NCBI GenBank assembly: GCA_016930435.1
Contig: JAFGGQ010000036.1
Span: forward strand, 1 to 16,082
From: a bacterium
GTDB lineage: Bacteria > UBP14 > UBA6098 > JAFGQG01
Reading direction: 5' to 3'
Length of the DNA: 16,082 bases
Below are positions 1-8,195 of this stretch, piece by piece. A program made the translations under genes and the position numbers. Numbering within the stretch: the stretch's first letter is position 1; each line of letters begins with the position of its first letter. The notes under the pieces are model-generated. The model saw only the letters and a list, made by a program, of their open reading frames with translations, had not been told where the DNA came from and ran no database searches.

Positions 1-75
1 CATAAATGTTCATTTTTTCCTACTCAACTTCCGGCAATAGTTTTATATTGTTATTTGAAATGGAGTCTTATGGTT

Positions 76-1284
76 ATGAAAAAACAAAATTATAGACCGG
101 AATCGATTAGCCATGTAAAGCTGGGAATAGATGTAATGTCCGAATCCGCCTTCAGGCAGATTGCCCGACACCGTGTGGGCCTGGTTGCAAATCCGGCTTC
201 CCTCAATTCCATCCTTGAACATACCGCAGACCTCCTCTATGCCAATCAGGATAAGAATTTTAAACTTGTCTGTTTATTCGGGCCTCAGCATGGATTCTGG
301 GGTCAGACCCAGGATAATATGATCGAATGGGAAGGATTCCGGCATCCCCGGTATAACATCCCCGTTTACAGCCTGTACGGAAAGCACCGTAAACCAACTC
401 CGGAAATGCTGAAGGATATCGACATTTTGCTTTTCGATGTCCCAGATATCGGCTCCCGCTATTATACCTTTATATGGACAATGGCTCTCTGTATGCAGGC
501 TTGCTCTGAAATTGGCCTGAAATTTATGGTGCTGGACAGGCCAAATCCCATAAATGGAATTCAGTTAGAGGGCCCCGTTCTGGAATCCAGTCTAAGTTCA
601 TTTGTTGGCCTTTACCCTATTCCAGTACGTCACGGAATGACTATCGGTGAAATTGCCTTGTTATTTAACCGGGAATTTGGAATTAGCACAAACCTTGAGG
701 TGCTCCGAATGGAAGCCTGGGAGAGAAAGTTATGGTTTGATGAAACCGGCTTGCCCTGGGTTATGCCATCTCCCAACATGCCAACACTTGATACTGCTGC
801 GGTCTATCCCGGGATGTGTTTACTTGAAGGCACGAACATTTCAGAGGGACGTGGGACTACGCGCCCGTTCGAGATATTCGGAGCGCCCTTTATCAAACCT
901 GAAATTCTGGTCTCTGAACTTCGCCGAAGGGAACTACCAGGCGTCCTTTTCAGACCCCTGTACTTCAAACCCACCTTTAATAAATATCAGGATCAGCTAT
1001 GCGGCGGAGCTCAGATCCATCTATTAGACCGCGAGTCCTTTCAACCCTTCATGACCAGCCTTAATATAATCGATACTGTAGTTAAATTGTATCCGGACCA
1101 ATTCCAGTGGCGGAAACCACCCTATGAATATGAAACTAAACGTTTACCCTTCGATATACTTGCAGGAAATTCCGCGATCAGGGTCCTGATTGAGGAGGGT
1201 TCTTCTACCGATAAAATAGTTAATATCTGGCAAAAAGGTCTGAATAGCTTCACCAGAAAGAGAAAGAATTATCTTCTGTATTAA
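76..1284 (+). CDS. NamZ/DUF1343-family protein (exo-beta-N-acetylmuramidase-like, GH171)
   Basis: Full-length DUF1343 protein of about 402 residues. Characterised NamZ enzymes remove terminal MurNAc from peptidoglycan fragments. Family blocks are visible in order: V-K-L-G-I-D near the N-terminus, F-G-P-Q-H-G-F, Y-S-L-Y-G, D-R-P-N-P-I-N-G, the run around S-F-V-G-L-Y-P-I-P-V-R-H-G-M-T, then P-S-P-N-M-P-T-L-D-T and E-G-T-N-I-S-E-G-R-G-T. The start is uncertain: TTG at 55, ATG at 70 and ATG at 76 are in frame. GGAG at 62-65 is 4 bases from ATG 70 and 10 bases from ATG 76, so I prefer 76. No start gives a signal peptide or lipobox, so the protein looks cytoplasmic. The usual P-E-H-G motif reads P-Q-H-G here (codon 286-288), so muramidase activity is not assured. 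It stands alone, convergent with radA. Family membership is near certain; function is less so. Confidence 0.85.
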   Translation: MKKQNYRPESISHVKLGIDVMSESAFRQIARHRVGLVANPASLNSILEHTADLLYANQDKNFKLVCLFGPQHGFWGQTQDNMIEWEGFRHPRYNIPVYSLYGKHRKPTPEMLKDIDILLFDVPDIGSRYYTFIWTMALCMQACSEIGLKFMVLDRPNPINGIQLEGPVLESSLSSFVGLYPIPVRHGMTIGEIALLFNREFGISTNLEVLRMEAWERKLWFDETGLPWVMPSPNMPTLDTAAVYPGMCLLEGTNISEGRGTTRPFEIFGAPFIKPEILVSELRRRELPGVLFRPLYFKPTFNKYQDQLCGGAQIHLLDRESFQPFMTSLNIIDTVVKLYPDQFQWRKPPYEYETKRLPFDILAGNSAIRVLIEEGSSTDKIVNIWQKGLNSFTRKRKNYLLY

Positions 1285-1398
1285 GTAAACCCAGTTCTAT
1301 TGTTCACAAAAAAAACCTTGTACAGTTTCAATTAACCCCGATTCTCATCCTCAATTACCTCCTCATTTATCTCCTCATATTCGAAATTATTTTTCGCA

Positions 1399-2766
1399 TT
1401 ATTTGGGATTTTTGAAGAGGCTCTGTTTAAATGCGCTGAAAAGGTTGTTAGCGAAAAGCAGTTTTAGTTTGGTGTTCCCGGGGAGGTCCTTGCGGTTATG
1501 TTCGGGTAGAAGAAAGAGGTCGAAACCCAGGCGGTCTGCCTCTTTAACCCTTACCGGCAACTGTGTGACAGCGCGTATTTCGCCATTCAAGCCCACCTCG
1601 CCGGCAACCGCAAGGCGCGATTTCATGGGGATGTCCCTGAAACTGGATACTATAGCCAGGATTATACCCAGGTCAATGGCAGGTTCTTCGATCTTGATCC
1701 CCCCTACGATATTCAGGAAAACATCCTGCTTCCCCAGCGGGATTCCCACCTTTTTCTCCAGGAGGGCGCAAAGAAGGGCTACCCTTTTCACATTCAAGCC
1801 TGTAGCAACCCTCTGGGGTAAACCGTAAACCGTTGGGGATACTAATGCCTGTATCTCGATAAGAAAAGGCCTGGTGCCCTCCATCGCCGCTACAACCACT
1901 GACCCGGATACTCCATCATCTCCCTTGCTTAAAAAAAGCTCGGAGGGATTATCGACCTCCCTGAGACCCCCAGAAGTCATCTCGAAAATCCCTATCTCAT
2001 TAGTCGATCCATACCGGTTTTTTATAGCTCTCAGTATCCGGTACTGGTAATCGGTATCCCCCTCAAAATAGACCACCGCATCGACCATGTGTTCGAGGAC
2101 TTTAGGACCCGCAATAACACCGCTTTTCGTAATATGACCAATCAAAAAAATGGATATACCATTCTTCTTGGCAAAATCCACAAGCTCCTGGGCTGTTGCC
2201 CTGACCTGGCTTATCGAACCCGGAATAGCGCCAATATCCGGATGCTGGGCAGTTTGTATGGAATCGATAATAATAAAGTCGGGCTTTAACTCTTCAGCCG
2301 AATGCAGTATTTGATAAATATTGGTCTCTGTTTCCAAATAAAGCTCGCCTTCCACCTGGCCTAAACGACCGGAGCGAAGCTTTATCTGCCGTTCGGACTC
2401 CTCACCTGAAAGATACAGAATCTTGTAGCCGTTTTTTGACAGGTTCATGGATATCTGAAGGGATAATGTAGATTTACCCACTCCGGGCGCGCCCCCGATG
2501 AGAATTACGGAACCCTGGACTATACCCCCTCCTAATACACGGTCCAATTCTATATAACCGGTTTCAAGACGATTTACACCTTCATCCGAGACGGAAGAAA
2601 GTAACCCGGGTAATTTAGGTGAAACCTTTCTGGTCGCTGCCCTTTTCACCTCTATAACCTCTTCCACAATGCTGTTCCAGGCGTTGCAATTATTGCACTG
2701 GCCCTGCCATTTTGGATAAACCGCTCCGCACTCCTGGCAGACGAACTGGGTTTTTGCTTTTGTCAT
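1399..2766 (-). CDS. radA: DNA repair protein RadA (Sms)
   Basis: RadA is a RecA-like ATPase that helps process recombination intermediates and promotes branch migration. All family parts are present in 455 residues, the normal length. There is an N-terminal C4 zinc finger (C10, C13, C24, C27), a Walker A G-G-A-P-G-V-G-K-S-T at 91-100, a Walker B-like F-I-I-I-D-S near 164-169, the RadA signature K-N-R-Y-G at 249-253, and a C-terminal Lon-protease-like domain. It starts at ATG (2766-2764) with only a weak Shine-Dalgarno sequence. It is divergent from the TPR lipoprotein gene, with a 180-base intergenic space that must hold both promoters, and convergent with the NamZ-like gene. It appears monocistronic. 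Confidence 0.97.
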   Translation of the reverse strand: MTKAKTQFVCQECGAVYPKWQGQCNNCNAWNSIVEEVIEVKRAATRKVSPKLPGLLSSVSDEGVNRLETGYIELDRVLGGGIVQGSVILIGGAPGVGKSTLSLQISMNLSKNGYKILYLSGEESERQIKLRSGRLGQVEGELYLETETNIYQILHSAEELKPDFIIIDSIQTAQHPDIGAIPGSISQVRATAQELVDFAKKNGISIFLIGHITKSGVIAGPKVLEHMVDAVVYFEGDTDYQYRILRAIKNRYGSTNEIGIFEMTSGGLREVDNPSELFLSKGDDGVSGSVVVAAMEGTRPFLIEIQALVSPTVYGLPQRVATGLNVKRVALLCALLEKKVGIPLGKQDVFLNIVGGIKIEEPAIDLGIILAIVSSFRDIPMKSRLAVAGEVGLNGEIRAVTQLPVRVKEADRLGFDLFLLPEHNRKDLPGNTKLKLLFANNLFSAFKQSLFKNPK

Positions 2767-2858
2767 AAATAATCCATACCTGTGATTTGATTATTATGAA
2801 TATCAACTTCCGGAACTGATATCGAACATATTCCTGAACACAATAATTTCAAAGTTCA

Positions 2859-2889
2859 TTGACTTTTCAAAGTATATTTATATTATAAT
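2859..2889 (+). promoter_or_regulatory. Candidate sigma70-type promoter for the TPR lipoprotein gene
   Basis: TTGACT at 2859-2864 is a near-consensus -35 box. TATAAT at 2884-2889 is a perfect -10 box, but the spacer is 19 bases, longer than ideal. An ATTATA at 2882-2887 would give 17 bases. It lies in the divergent radA/TPR spacer and points toward the TPR gene. No comparably good promoter is visible for radA in the other direction. Confidence 0.5.
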
Positions 2890-2947
2890 TTACTTGTCTT
2901 TTTTTTATATGCAATAATATTATAAGGCGAAATTGAGAAATAGAACA

Positions 2948-4675
2948 ATGCTAAAGAAAATAAAGATATTATCAGCCCTTATAGCTCTAAGCGTCCTCTT
3001 CTTCTCCTGCTCAGCTCCCAAAACCCAGATCCCACTTAAAGTGAATATCGATGAAATAGATAGTGTTATGGTTGACCATGATTCTATTTACCCACCTCCA
3101 CGGGCAGTCTATTATTTCGCGGAAGGCTACTTGAAAGAAATCCAGGAATCATTTGAACAAGCCTTTAAGAACTACCAGCTCGCTTCGAGAATGGACTCCC
3201 TTTCACCGGTTGTACTTTATTCACTCTATGAGATGTCCCTGAAAACTGAAAACAATAAGGCTATCATTGTATATGGCAACAAGCTTTACCGCAAATTTGG
3301 TAATATCTATATTCTGGATAACGTTGCTGAGGCTTACCAAAATGAAGGTGATCCCTATTCTGCAATCGAAGTCTATAAGGTACTTACGAATTTTTTTCCG
3401 GAGGAAACCGAATACCATTACCAGTTAGCTTCCCTTTACATCACTACCGATGAATTGGATAAAGCTTTGTCTTTGCTGAATAAGATCGGGAATCCGCGTT
3501 ATAAAGGAAGGGTATTGAACAAGTACGGCAGAATAGCCTTGCTCAATGGTGATTTGGAAAATGCCAAGGAGTACTTCACCAGGTCTATCGAATATGATAC
3601 CTGGGAATCCAATTCCTATCTGGGTTTAGCTACTTGTTACGAGATTTTGGGAATATTGGATTCTGCCGCCTTTAATTACAACCGCTACCTTGAATTTTCC
3701 CCAGATAATCAGACAATTTGGAATAATCTAATTGAGCTCTATTTCGCTATGGATCAGTATTCAAATCTTGCCTTGATCCTGGAGCGATACCTCGAATACT
3801 TCGATTTTAACCCGTTAAAATACCGTCAACTGGGTATTGCTTATTACTATTCAAATCAAAAAGATAAGGCGGCGCAGGTATTCAGCGATCTTCTAAAAGA
3901 GGGTTTTGAAGATTACGATGTTTACATGTATCTGGGCAAATCCTCACGTAATCTTGACCGATACGCATTCGCTGAAAGTTGTTTCCTGAACGCTTTGGAA
4001 AAGACCATAAGTCCGCCTCCTATGATTGACCTGGCAGTTCTGTATTCCCTTATGGATAGCCTTCACAAAGCTGTTGAAATAATAGAATATGCCAAAGGTT
4101 TATACCCCGACGCATACGAGATCTACTATTATATGGGTACTATTTACTCCAGATTTTATGAATACACAAATGCAATTATTCAATTCCTAAACGCTCTGGC
4201 CCTGAATCCTGATGATGATTATTCCCTTTTTGCCCTGGGAGATGCTTATGAACGGAGTGGCCAACGTTTAAAAGCAATTTCAATCTTTGAGGAGATGATC
4301 ACACGGAATCCTGAGAATCCCATAACTCTTAACTACCTTGGTTATATTCTTGCGGAGGAGGGCATCCGGCTGGAATATTCACGGGAACTTATTGAAAAGG
4401 CCTTAAACCTGGACCCTCAGAGCGGCGCTATTATTGACAGCTATGGATGGGTCTTGTATAAACTGGGTTCTGTAGAACAGGCGCTGATACAACTTTATAA
4501 AGCACTGGAGTATATCGATACGGATCCCACCATCTACGACCACCTGGCTCAGGTATTATTTGAACTGGGCCAGATTGAGGAGGCCCGTGAAATGTGGGAG
4601 AAGGCGCTGAAATTCGAGATGGATTCCAATCTCGAAAAATCCATTAACAATAATCTGGACAAGGTCAAACCATAA
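2948..4675 (+). CDS. TPR-repeat lipoprotein
   Basis: A lipoprotein of about 575 residues made almost wholly of tetratricopeptide repeats, probably a periplasm-facing scaffold. From ATG 2948 the N-terminus is M-L-K-K followed by a hydrophobic stretch ending F-F-S-C at residue 21. This is a signal-peptidase-II type signal with a loose lipobox. TPR-type units (patterns such as A-x-x-x-Y and L-N-P) run from about residue 45 to the end, roughly 14 of them by eye. An in-frame TTG at 2933 sits 5 bases after AAGG (2924-2927) and is an alternative start that adds five residues. The gene is first in a co-directional block of envelope genes and lies 22 bases before the proposed start of the Ig-like lipoprotein gene. 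The specific function is unknown. Its setting suggests a role in outer-membrane or cell-wall assembly. Confidence 0.85.
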   Translation: MLKKIKILSALIALSVLFFSCSAPKTQIPLKVNIDEIDSVMVDHDSIYPPPRAVYYFAEGYLKEIQESFEQAFKNYQLASRMDSLSPVVLYSLYEMSLKTENNKAIIVYGNKLYRKFGNIYILDNVAEAYQNEGDPYSAIEVYKVLTNFFPEETEYHYQLASLYITTDELDKALSLLNKIGNPRYKGRVLNKYGRIALLNGDLENAKEYFTRSIEYDTWESNSYLGLATCYEILGILDSAAFNYNRYLEFSPDNQTIWNNLIELYFAMDQYSNLALILERYLEYFDFNPLKYRQLGIAYYYSNQKDKAAQVFSDLLKEGFEDYDVYMYLGKSSRNLDRYAFAESCFLNALEKTISPPPMIDLAVLYSLMDSLHKAVEIIEYAKGLYPDAYEIYYYMGTIYSRFYEYTNAIIQFLNALALNPDDDYSLFALGDAYERSGQRLKAISIFEEMITRNPENPITLNYLGYILAEEGIRLEYSRELIEKALNLDPQSGAIIDSYGWVLYKLGSVEQALIQLYKALEYIDTDPTIYDHLAQVLFELGQIEEAREMWEKALKFEMDSNLEKSINNNLDKVKP

Positions 4676-4697
4676 AAAGTTAGCTCAGGGGATTAAA

Positions 4698-6314
4698 ATT
4701 TCCAGACCGCTTCTAAATTCTTTGTTTCTAAGTTTATTTTTGCTGAACTGCGCCAAAGTAGGAGCGCCGCCGGGAGGTCCCCGGGACGATAAACCTCCTC
4801 AGGTTATAGAAACTAACCCCATCAACCGCAGTACCTTTATCCCGGTTAATCAAGCCCTGACAATTGTATTCGACGAATGGGTAAACCGGACTTCATTCGA
4901 ATCGGCGTTTACCATTTCACCCCGGGTATCCGGACTCAAATATTCCTGGCACCGCAAAAAGGTGGAAATAGAACACCTTGAAATACTTAATGATAATACT
5001 ACTTACATTATCACGCTGGGAACAATGCTGGAGGACCTGAGGGGTAATTCACTCCTTAAACCCTTTTCCTTCGCATTCTCTACCGGTGGAGCAGTGGACA
5101 GCAATTATCTGGAAGGAACCGTTTATATGGAAGGTAAGCCGAAGGCCGAAGCCCGTGTATATGCTTACCAGTTTTCATCAGAAGATGGGTTCGGGATCGA
5201 CTCATTGCCCCGTTATATTAGCTGGACCGGAAAGGATGGAAAATTCAAGTTCAATTTCCTTCCCACAGATTCCTTCCGAATAATCGCCCTCCTGGATAAT
5301 GATGGGAACAGGTTGATTTCTCCCGGAAGCGATCAGATCGGACTCCCATCAAGGGACCTTCGGAGTACGGCACCACCTGCCGTTTTTAATCTGGTACTCT
5401 TTGATTTTGATACCCTCGAACCCAGACTGCTATATCGTAATGTTCCCGATAAATATAAGCTTGATCTCAAATTTTCAAAAGCAATCGACCACCGGTACAT
5501 CCCGGAAGCAAAATGCGAGATATCCGGGATATCCCCCTCCGGTTACAGCCCACCCTATCTTATCGACCCTGAAAATCAGACATTGGAAATCACCTTCTAT
5601 AAGCCTTTAACCCCGGATTCATACCGGTGTTCAATAAAAGGTCTTTTCGACTTATCCGGAAAGCCAATCGTTCTGGATACTTTGAAATTTGATATGGTAA
5701 ATGTCGAAGACAGCCTGAAACCAAAGATCCTGGAGATTGACCCTGCTCATAAAGAAAATACGGTGTATCCATCTATATCCCTGAAGGCGGTATTCTCCGA
5801 AGCCCTAAAGGATGCCCGTATTATTCTTCTGGATAGCCTGGGAATAGCTGTTGAGGGTTCATCATCACTGACCCAACCTAATGTCGTCATATTTCGCCCT
5901 GAAAGGCTTCTGGAGGAACGGCAAAATTATAAGTGGCGACTGGAGAATGTCGCCGATTATGCCGGTAACATTTCCAAAGACACTACCCTTTTTTCATTCA
6001 GAACTTTAAGCATGGATACTTTTGGCATATTGACCGGCAAAATTATCAGCCCTGTTTATCCATTGAATCTTGAAATTTTGAATATTGTTACCGATAAAGT
6101 AACCCTTATAATTGCGGAAGATTCATTATTAGGTATTTCCTTATTCCCAGGACGTTACCTGATAAACAGCTATATCGATAATGACCGTAATGGTCATTTT
6201 TCTCCGGGGAATCTCTTCCCCTTTGCCTTTGCAGAACCTTTCTGGGCGCTGGCAGACACTTTCAGCATCAGGAGCCGCTGGGAAACCAGGATCCACTATG
6301 ATTTAACGGAATAA
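4698..6314 (+). CDS. Ig-like (Big_5/SbsA-type) domain lipoprotein, apparent ATT start
   Basis: About 538 residues. After the lipid-attachment Cys comes A-K-V-G-A-P-P-G-G-P-R-D-D-K-P-P, the characteristic opening of FCB-group lipoproteins with a bacterial Ig-like (Big_5) domain. That domain covers roughly residues 35-120. Next is a G-K-F-K-F-N-F-L-P stretch like a carboxypeptidase-regulatory-type beta domain, then more beta-rich Ig-like segments. No ATG, GTG or TTG gives a normal signal peptide: the first, TTG at 4722, leaves nine uncharged residues before the Cys. ATT at 4698, six bases after AGGGG (4687-4691), yields M-S-R-P-L-L-N-S then a hydrophobic run to Cys18 (L-L-N-C), a good lipoprotein signal. 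ATT at 4692 is also in frame but abuts the GGGG. The gene follows the TPR gene closely and is probably co-transcribed with it. It is likely outer-membrane anchored; its exact role is unknown. Confidence 0.8.
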   Translation: MSRPLLNSLFLSLFLLNCAKVGAPPGGPRDDKPPQVIETNPINRSTFIPVNQALTIVFDEWVNRTSFESAFTISPRVSGLKYSWHRKKVEIEHLEILNDNTTYIITLGTMLEDLRGNSLLKPFSFAFSTGGAVDSNYLEGTVYMEGKPKAEARVYAYQFSSEDGFGIDSLPRYISWTGKDGKFKFNFLPTDSFRIIALLDNDGNRLISPGSDQIGLPSRDLRSTAPPAVFNLVLFDFDTLEPRLLYRNVPDKYKLDLKFSKAIDHRYIPEAKCEISGISPSGYSPPYLIDPENQTLEITFYKPLTPDSYRCSIKGLFDLSGKPIVLDTLKFDMVNVEDSLKPKILEIDPAHKENTVYPSISLKAVFSEALKDARIILLDSLGIAVEGSSSLTQPNVVIFRPERLLEERQNYKWRLENVADYAGNISKDTTLFSFRTLSMDTFGILTGKIISPVYPLNLEILNIVTDKVTLIIAEDSLLGISLFPGRYLINSYIDNDRNGHFSPGNLFPFAFAEPFWALADTFSIRSRWETRIHYDLTE

Positions 6315-6326
6315 CGCATTTTTTTC

Positions 6327-6355
6327 TTTACAAATTCGAGATTAGCAATTATAAT
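6327..6355 (+). promoter_or_regulatory. Strong candidate sigma70-type promoter for the tolQRA operon
   Basis: TTTACA at 6327-6332, a 17-base spacer, and a perfect TATAAT at 6350-6355. The tolQ ATG is 53 bases downstream of the -10 box. It lies in the 94-base gap after the Ig-like lipoprotein gene and suggests that the Tol genes have their own transcription start. This is the best-formed promoter I see in the window. Confidence 0.6.
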
Positions 6356-6408
6356 TTTTAGAGTATTATAAAACTGTAAACAGTCATTATATAGCAGAAT
6401 GGATAAAC

Positions 6409-7098
6409 ATGTTAGCTAATTTTTGGCAAATGATCTGGGGATCATCACTCTTTGCAAAGGGGATCCTGATAGTATTATTTTTTTTCTCCGCATTCTCGTG
6501 GGCAATTATGATCAAAAAATACCGTCGATTTAAGAAGCTGGAATCGCAAGGTCAGAAGATATTGAAGCATTTTCAAAGGCGGCATTCCACTGAGATCCTA
6601 AAATCCCGGATCGGGATTGCGGATCACCCTTACGCAAAGATATTGGAAAGGGTGAAACTGGAGTTGTTGGTCACTAATTCCCCCGGTAATTCTTTGAATC
6701 CGGATACTGCTTCCGTCTTAAGCAATATAAATGTGAACCGTTTAGATACGCTTACACAAGAAGTGCAATCGGTGATCATGCAGGAGATGAACAGCGAGGA
6801 AACCTATATCGATTTCCTGGCTACAACTTCAAGTGTATGTCCATTCCTGGGCTTATTAGGTACAGTATGGGGGATTACAGAAGCCTTTTGGGAGATCGGC
6901 CAGCAGGCTTCGGCCAGTTTGCCCGTAGTCGCCCCCGGCCTTGCGGAAGCCCTTATTACAACTATTATAGGATTATTGGCAGCGGTTCCCGCTGTTGTAG
7001 GCTATAATTATTTTATGGGCCAACTCCGGGGACTGAACAGCAAGTTGGATATATTCGCATCCACAATAATCACCACCATCAAAAAAGAATATTGCTGA
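6409..7098 (+). CDS. tolQ: TolQ (MotA/TolQ/ExbB proton channel)
   Basis: Inner-membrane proton-channel subunit that, with TolR, energises the Tol-Pal complex. The 229 residues match the family. There is one transmembrane helix at about 15-35, a cytoplasmic loop, then two helices after about 140. These carry G-L-L-G-T-V-W-G-I and A-P-G-L-A-E-A-L-I-T-T, followed by G-L-L-A-A-V-P-A-V, hallmark TolQ/ExbB motifs. Start is ATG 6409 with a weak Shine-Dalgarno; an upstream ATG at 6399 is out of frame and stops at once. The TGA stop overlaps the tolR ATG by one base (TGATG), implying coupled translation. ExbB is the alternative, but the linked tolB, pal and cpoB favour TolQ. Confidence 0.92.
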   Translation: MLANFWQMIWGSSLFAKGILIVLFFFSAFSWAIMIKKYRRFKKLESQGQKILKHFQRRHSTEILKSRIGIADHPYAKILERVKLELLVTNSPGNSLNPDTASVLSNINVNRLDTLTQEVQSVIMQEMNSEETYIDFLATTSSVCPFLGLLGTVWGITEAFWEIGQQASASLPVVAPGLAEALITTIIGLLAAVPAVVGYNYFMGQLRGLNSKLDIFASTIITTIKKEYC

Positions 7099-7505
7099 TG
7101 AGTAACTCTAACCGAAAATATACAGCTACTTCACGGATGAATATCACATCCCTTGTGGATATTACTATGATGCTGCTGATTATCTTCATGATCGCTTCTC
7201 CCCTGATGCACGGCAAGGTGGACTTAAACTTACCCAAAAGCAGGGCTGCACATTCTTACGAAGAAGAAGCAACTGTTATCTCCATCTCTAAGGACCGAAT
7301 TATCTATGTGGGCAAAACCCCAATGAGCATAGATGAATTTGCCAGTAAGATAAAGGAGTTAAAGGAAGTTCGCAATATCTCACAGGTCAATCTTAAAGCT
7401 GATGAGGGCTTGAACTATGGATTGATCATGGAGGTGATCGGGTACATCAAGGAAGCGGAAATAGAGAATTTGGGTTTAGTTGCGATTCCGGAAAAGAATA
7501 AATGA
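7098..7505 (+). CDS. tolR: TolR (ExbD/TolR biopolymer transport protein)
   Basis: Partner of TolQ: a single-helix inner-membrane protein with a periplasmic domain. From ATG 7098 it has 135 residues. The helix contains S-L-V-D-I-T-M-M-L-L-I-I-F-M with the conserved proton-carrying Asp at residue 21. The rest is a soluble ExbD-type domain with V-N-L-K-A-D near residue 105. ATG 7098 is preferred over TTG 7092 because it forms a TGATG junction with tolQ. The stop overlaps the next gene in ATGA (7502-7505), so tolQ-tolR-tolA form a tight operon. Confidence 0.92.
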   Translation: MSNSNRKYTATSRMNITSLVDITMMLLIIFMIASPLMHGKVDLNLPKSRAAHSYEEEATVISISKDRIIYVGKTPMSIDEFASKIKELKEVRNISQVNLKADEGLNYGLIMEVIGYIKEAEIENLGLVAIPEKNK

Positions 7506-8104
7506 GAAAGGAATTCACCATATCATTTGCTGCCCATCTTATCCTTATTATAGCCCTGGGTCTTTCCAGCCTTGTTAAGACCAAGATGGAGCCCCCCCGG
7601 AAAATATATACCGTCAAGATATTATCCGCGCCTAAACCCGTTGAAAAAACCGAAAAAGTTGAGCCAATCGAAGAAAAAAAACCAGTAATTAAAGAAGAGC
7701 CAAAGATCAAAGCGGAACCCAAAAAACAGATCAAACCAAAGAAAAAAGAATCCGAACCAAAACCTGAGCCGCAAAGCCAACCAGGTACAGGCGATTCAAA
7801 GATATCCGTTGACCAACCTGACTTCAATGATGATTTTTATCTGAATCTGCTGATCATCAAGGTTACAAATAACTGGCAAAACCCTATACGCAGCGGAGGG
7901 TTAGCTTTAAAAACAGTAGTTTATTTCAGGATACTCAAAGACGGCACGATTGACAATGCGAAAATCGAAAAGAGGTCCGGTAATTCACTCTTTGATCAAA
8001 GCGCCTTACGAGCTATAATGGTATCCGAGCCCTTTCCGGAACTTCCAGTGGAATATAAGGGAGACCATCTGGGAGTTCATTTTCAGTTTGAACATATACC
8101 GTAA
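7502..8104 (+). CDS. TolA/TonB-family energy-transducing protein
   Basis: A 200-residue trans-periplasmic linker. It has a short N-terminus, one transmembrane helix (about residues 6-24), a Lys/Glu/Pro-rich rod from about 40 to 97 with repeated K-P-x-E-like units, and a TonB C-terminal fold at about 110-200. That fold includes V-V-Y-F-R-I-L-K-D-G-T-I and S-A-L-R-A-I. Known TonB/TolA proteins carry force from the TolQR or ExbBD motor to outer-membrane partners. Its place right after tolR (ATGA overlap) and just before tolB makes a TolA role likely, although the C-terminal domain looks TonB-like and the protein is about half the length of E. coli TolA. TonB function for nutrient uptake remains possible. 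Confidence 0.85.
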   Translation: MRKEFTISFAAHLILIIALGLSSLVKTKMEPPRKIYTVKILSAPKPVEKTEKVEPIEEKKPVIKEEPKIKAEPKKQIKPKKKESEPKPEPQSQPGTGDSKISVDQPDFNDDFYLNLLIIKVTNNWQNPIRSGGLALKTVVYFRILKDGTIDNAKIEKRSGNSLFDQSALRAIMVSEPFPELPVEYKGDHLGVHFQFEHIP

Positions 8105-8127
8105 ATGGAAAATTACAAATAATTGGG

Positions 8128-8176
8128 TTGACAATTCAAATTTTTCTTGACAATTTGTTGTTATAGGTTTTTTTAT
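8128..8176 (+). promoter_or_regulatory. Tandem TTGACAATT elements upstream of tolB
   Basis: TTGACAATT occurs twice, at 8128-8136 and 8147-8155, start to start 19 bases. Each begins with a perfect TTGACA -35 box. Only weak -10 boxes follow: TTTTAT at 8171-8176, 18 bases from the second copy, or TATGTA at 8174-8179, 21 bases away. It could be a tolB promoter or a doubled operator. It lies in the 91-base gap between the tolA-like gene and tolB. Confidence 0.4.
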
Positions 8177-8195
8177 GTAACTAAAGTGTATATTA

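Noticed and set aside
4722-4724. TTG as start of the Ig-like lipoprotein
   Set aside because: Leaves only nine residues before the Cys with no positive charge and no ribosome site at a suitable distance.
6409-7505. ExbB/ExbD assignment for the proton-channel pair
   Set aside because: Linked tolB, pal and cpoB make TolQ/TolR the better reading.
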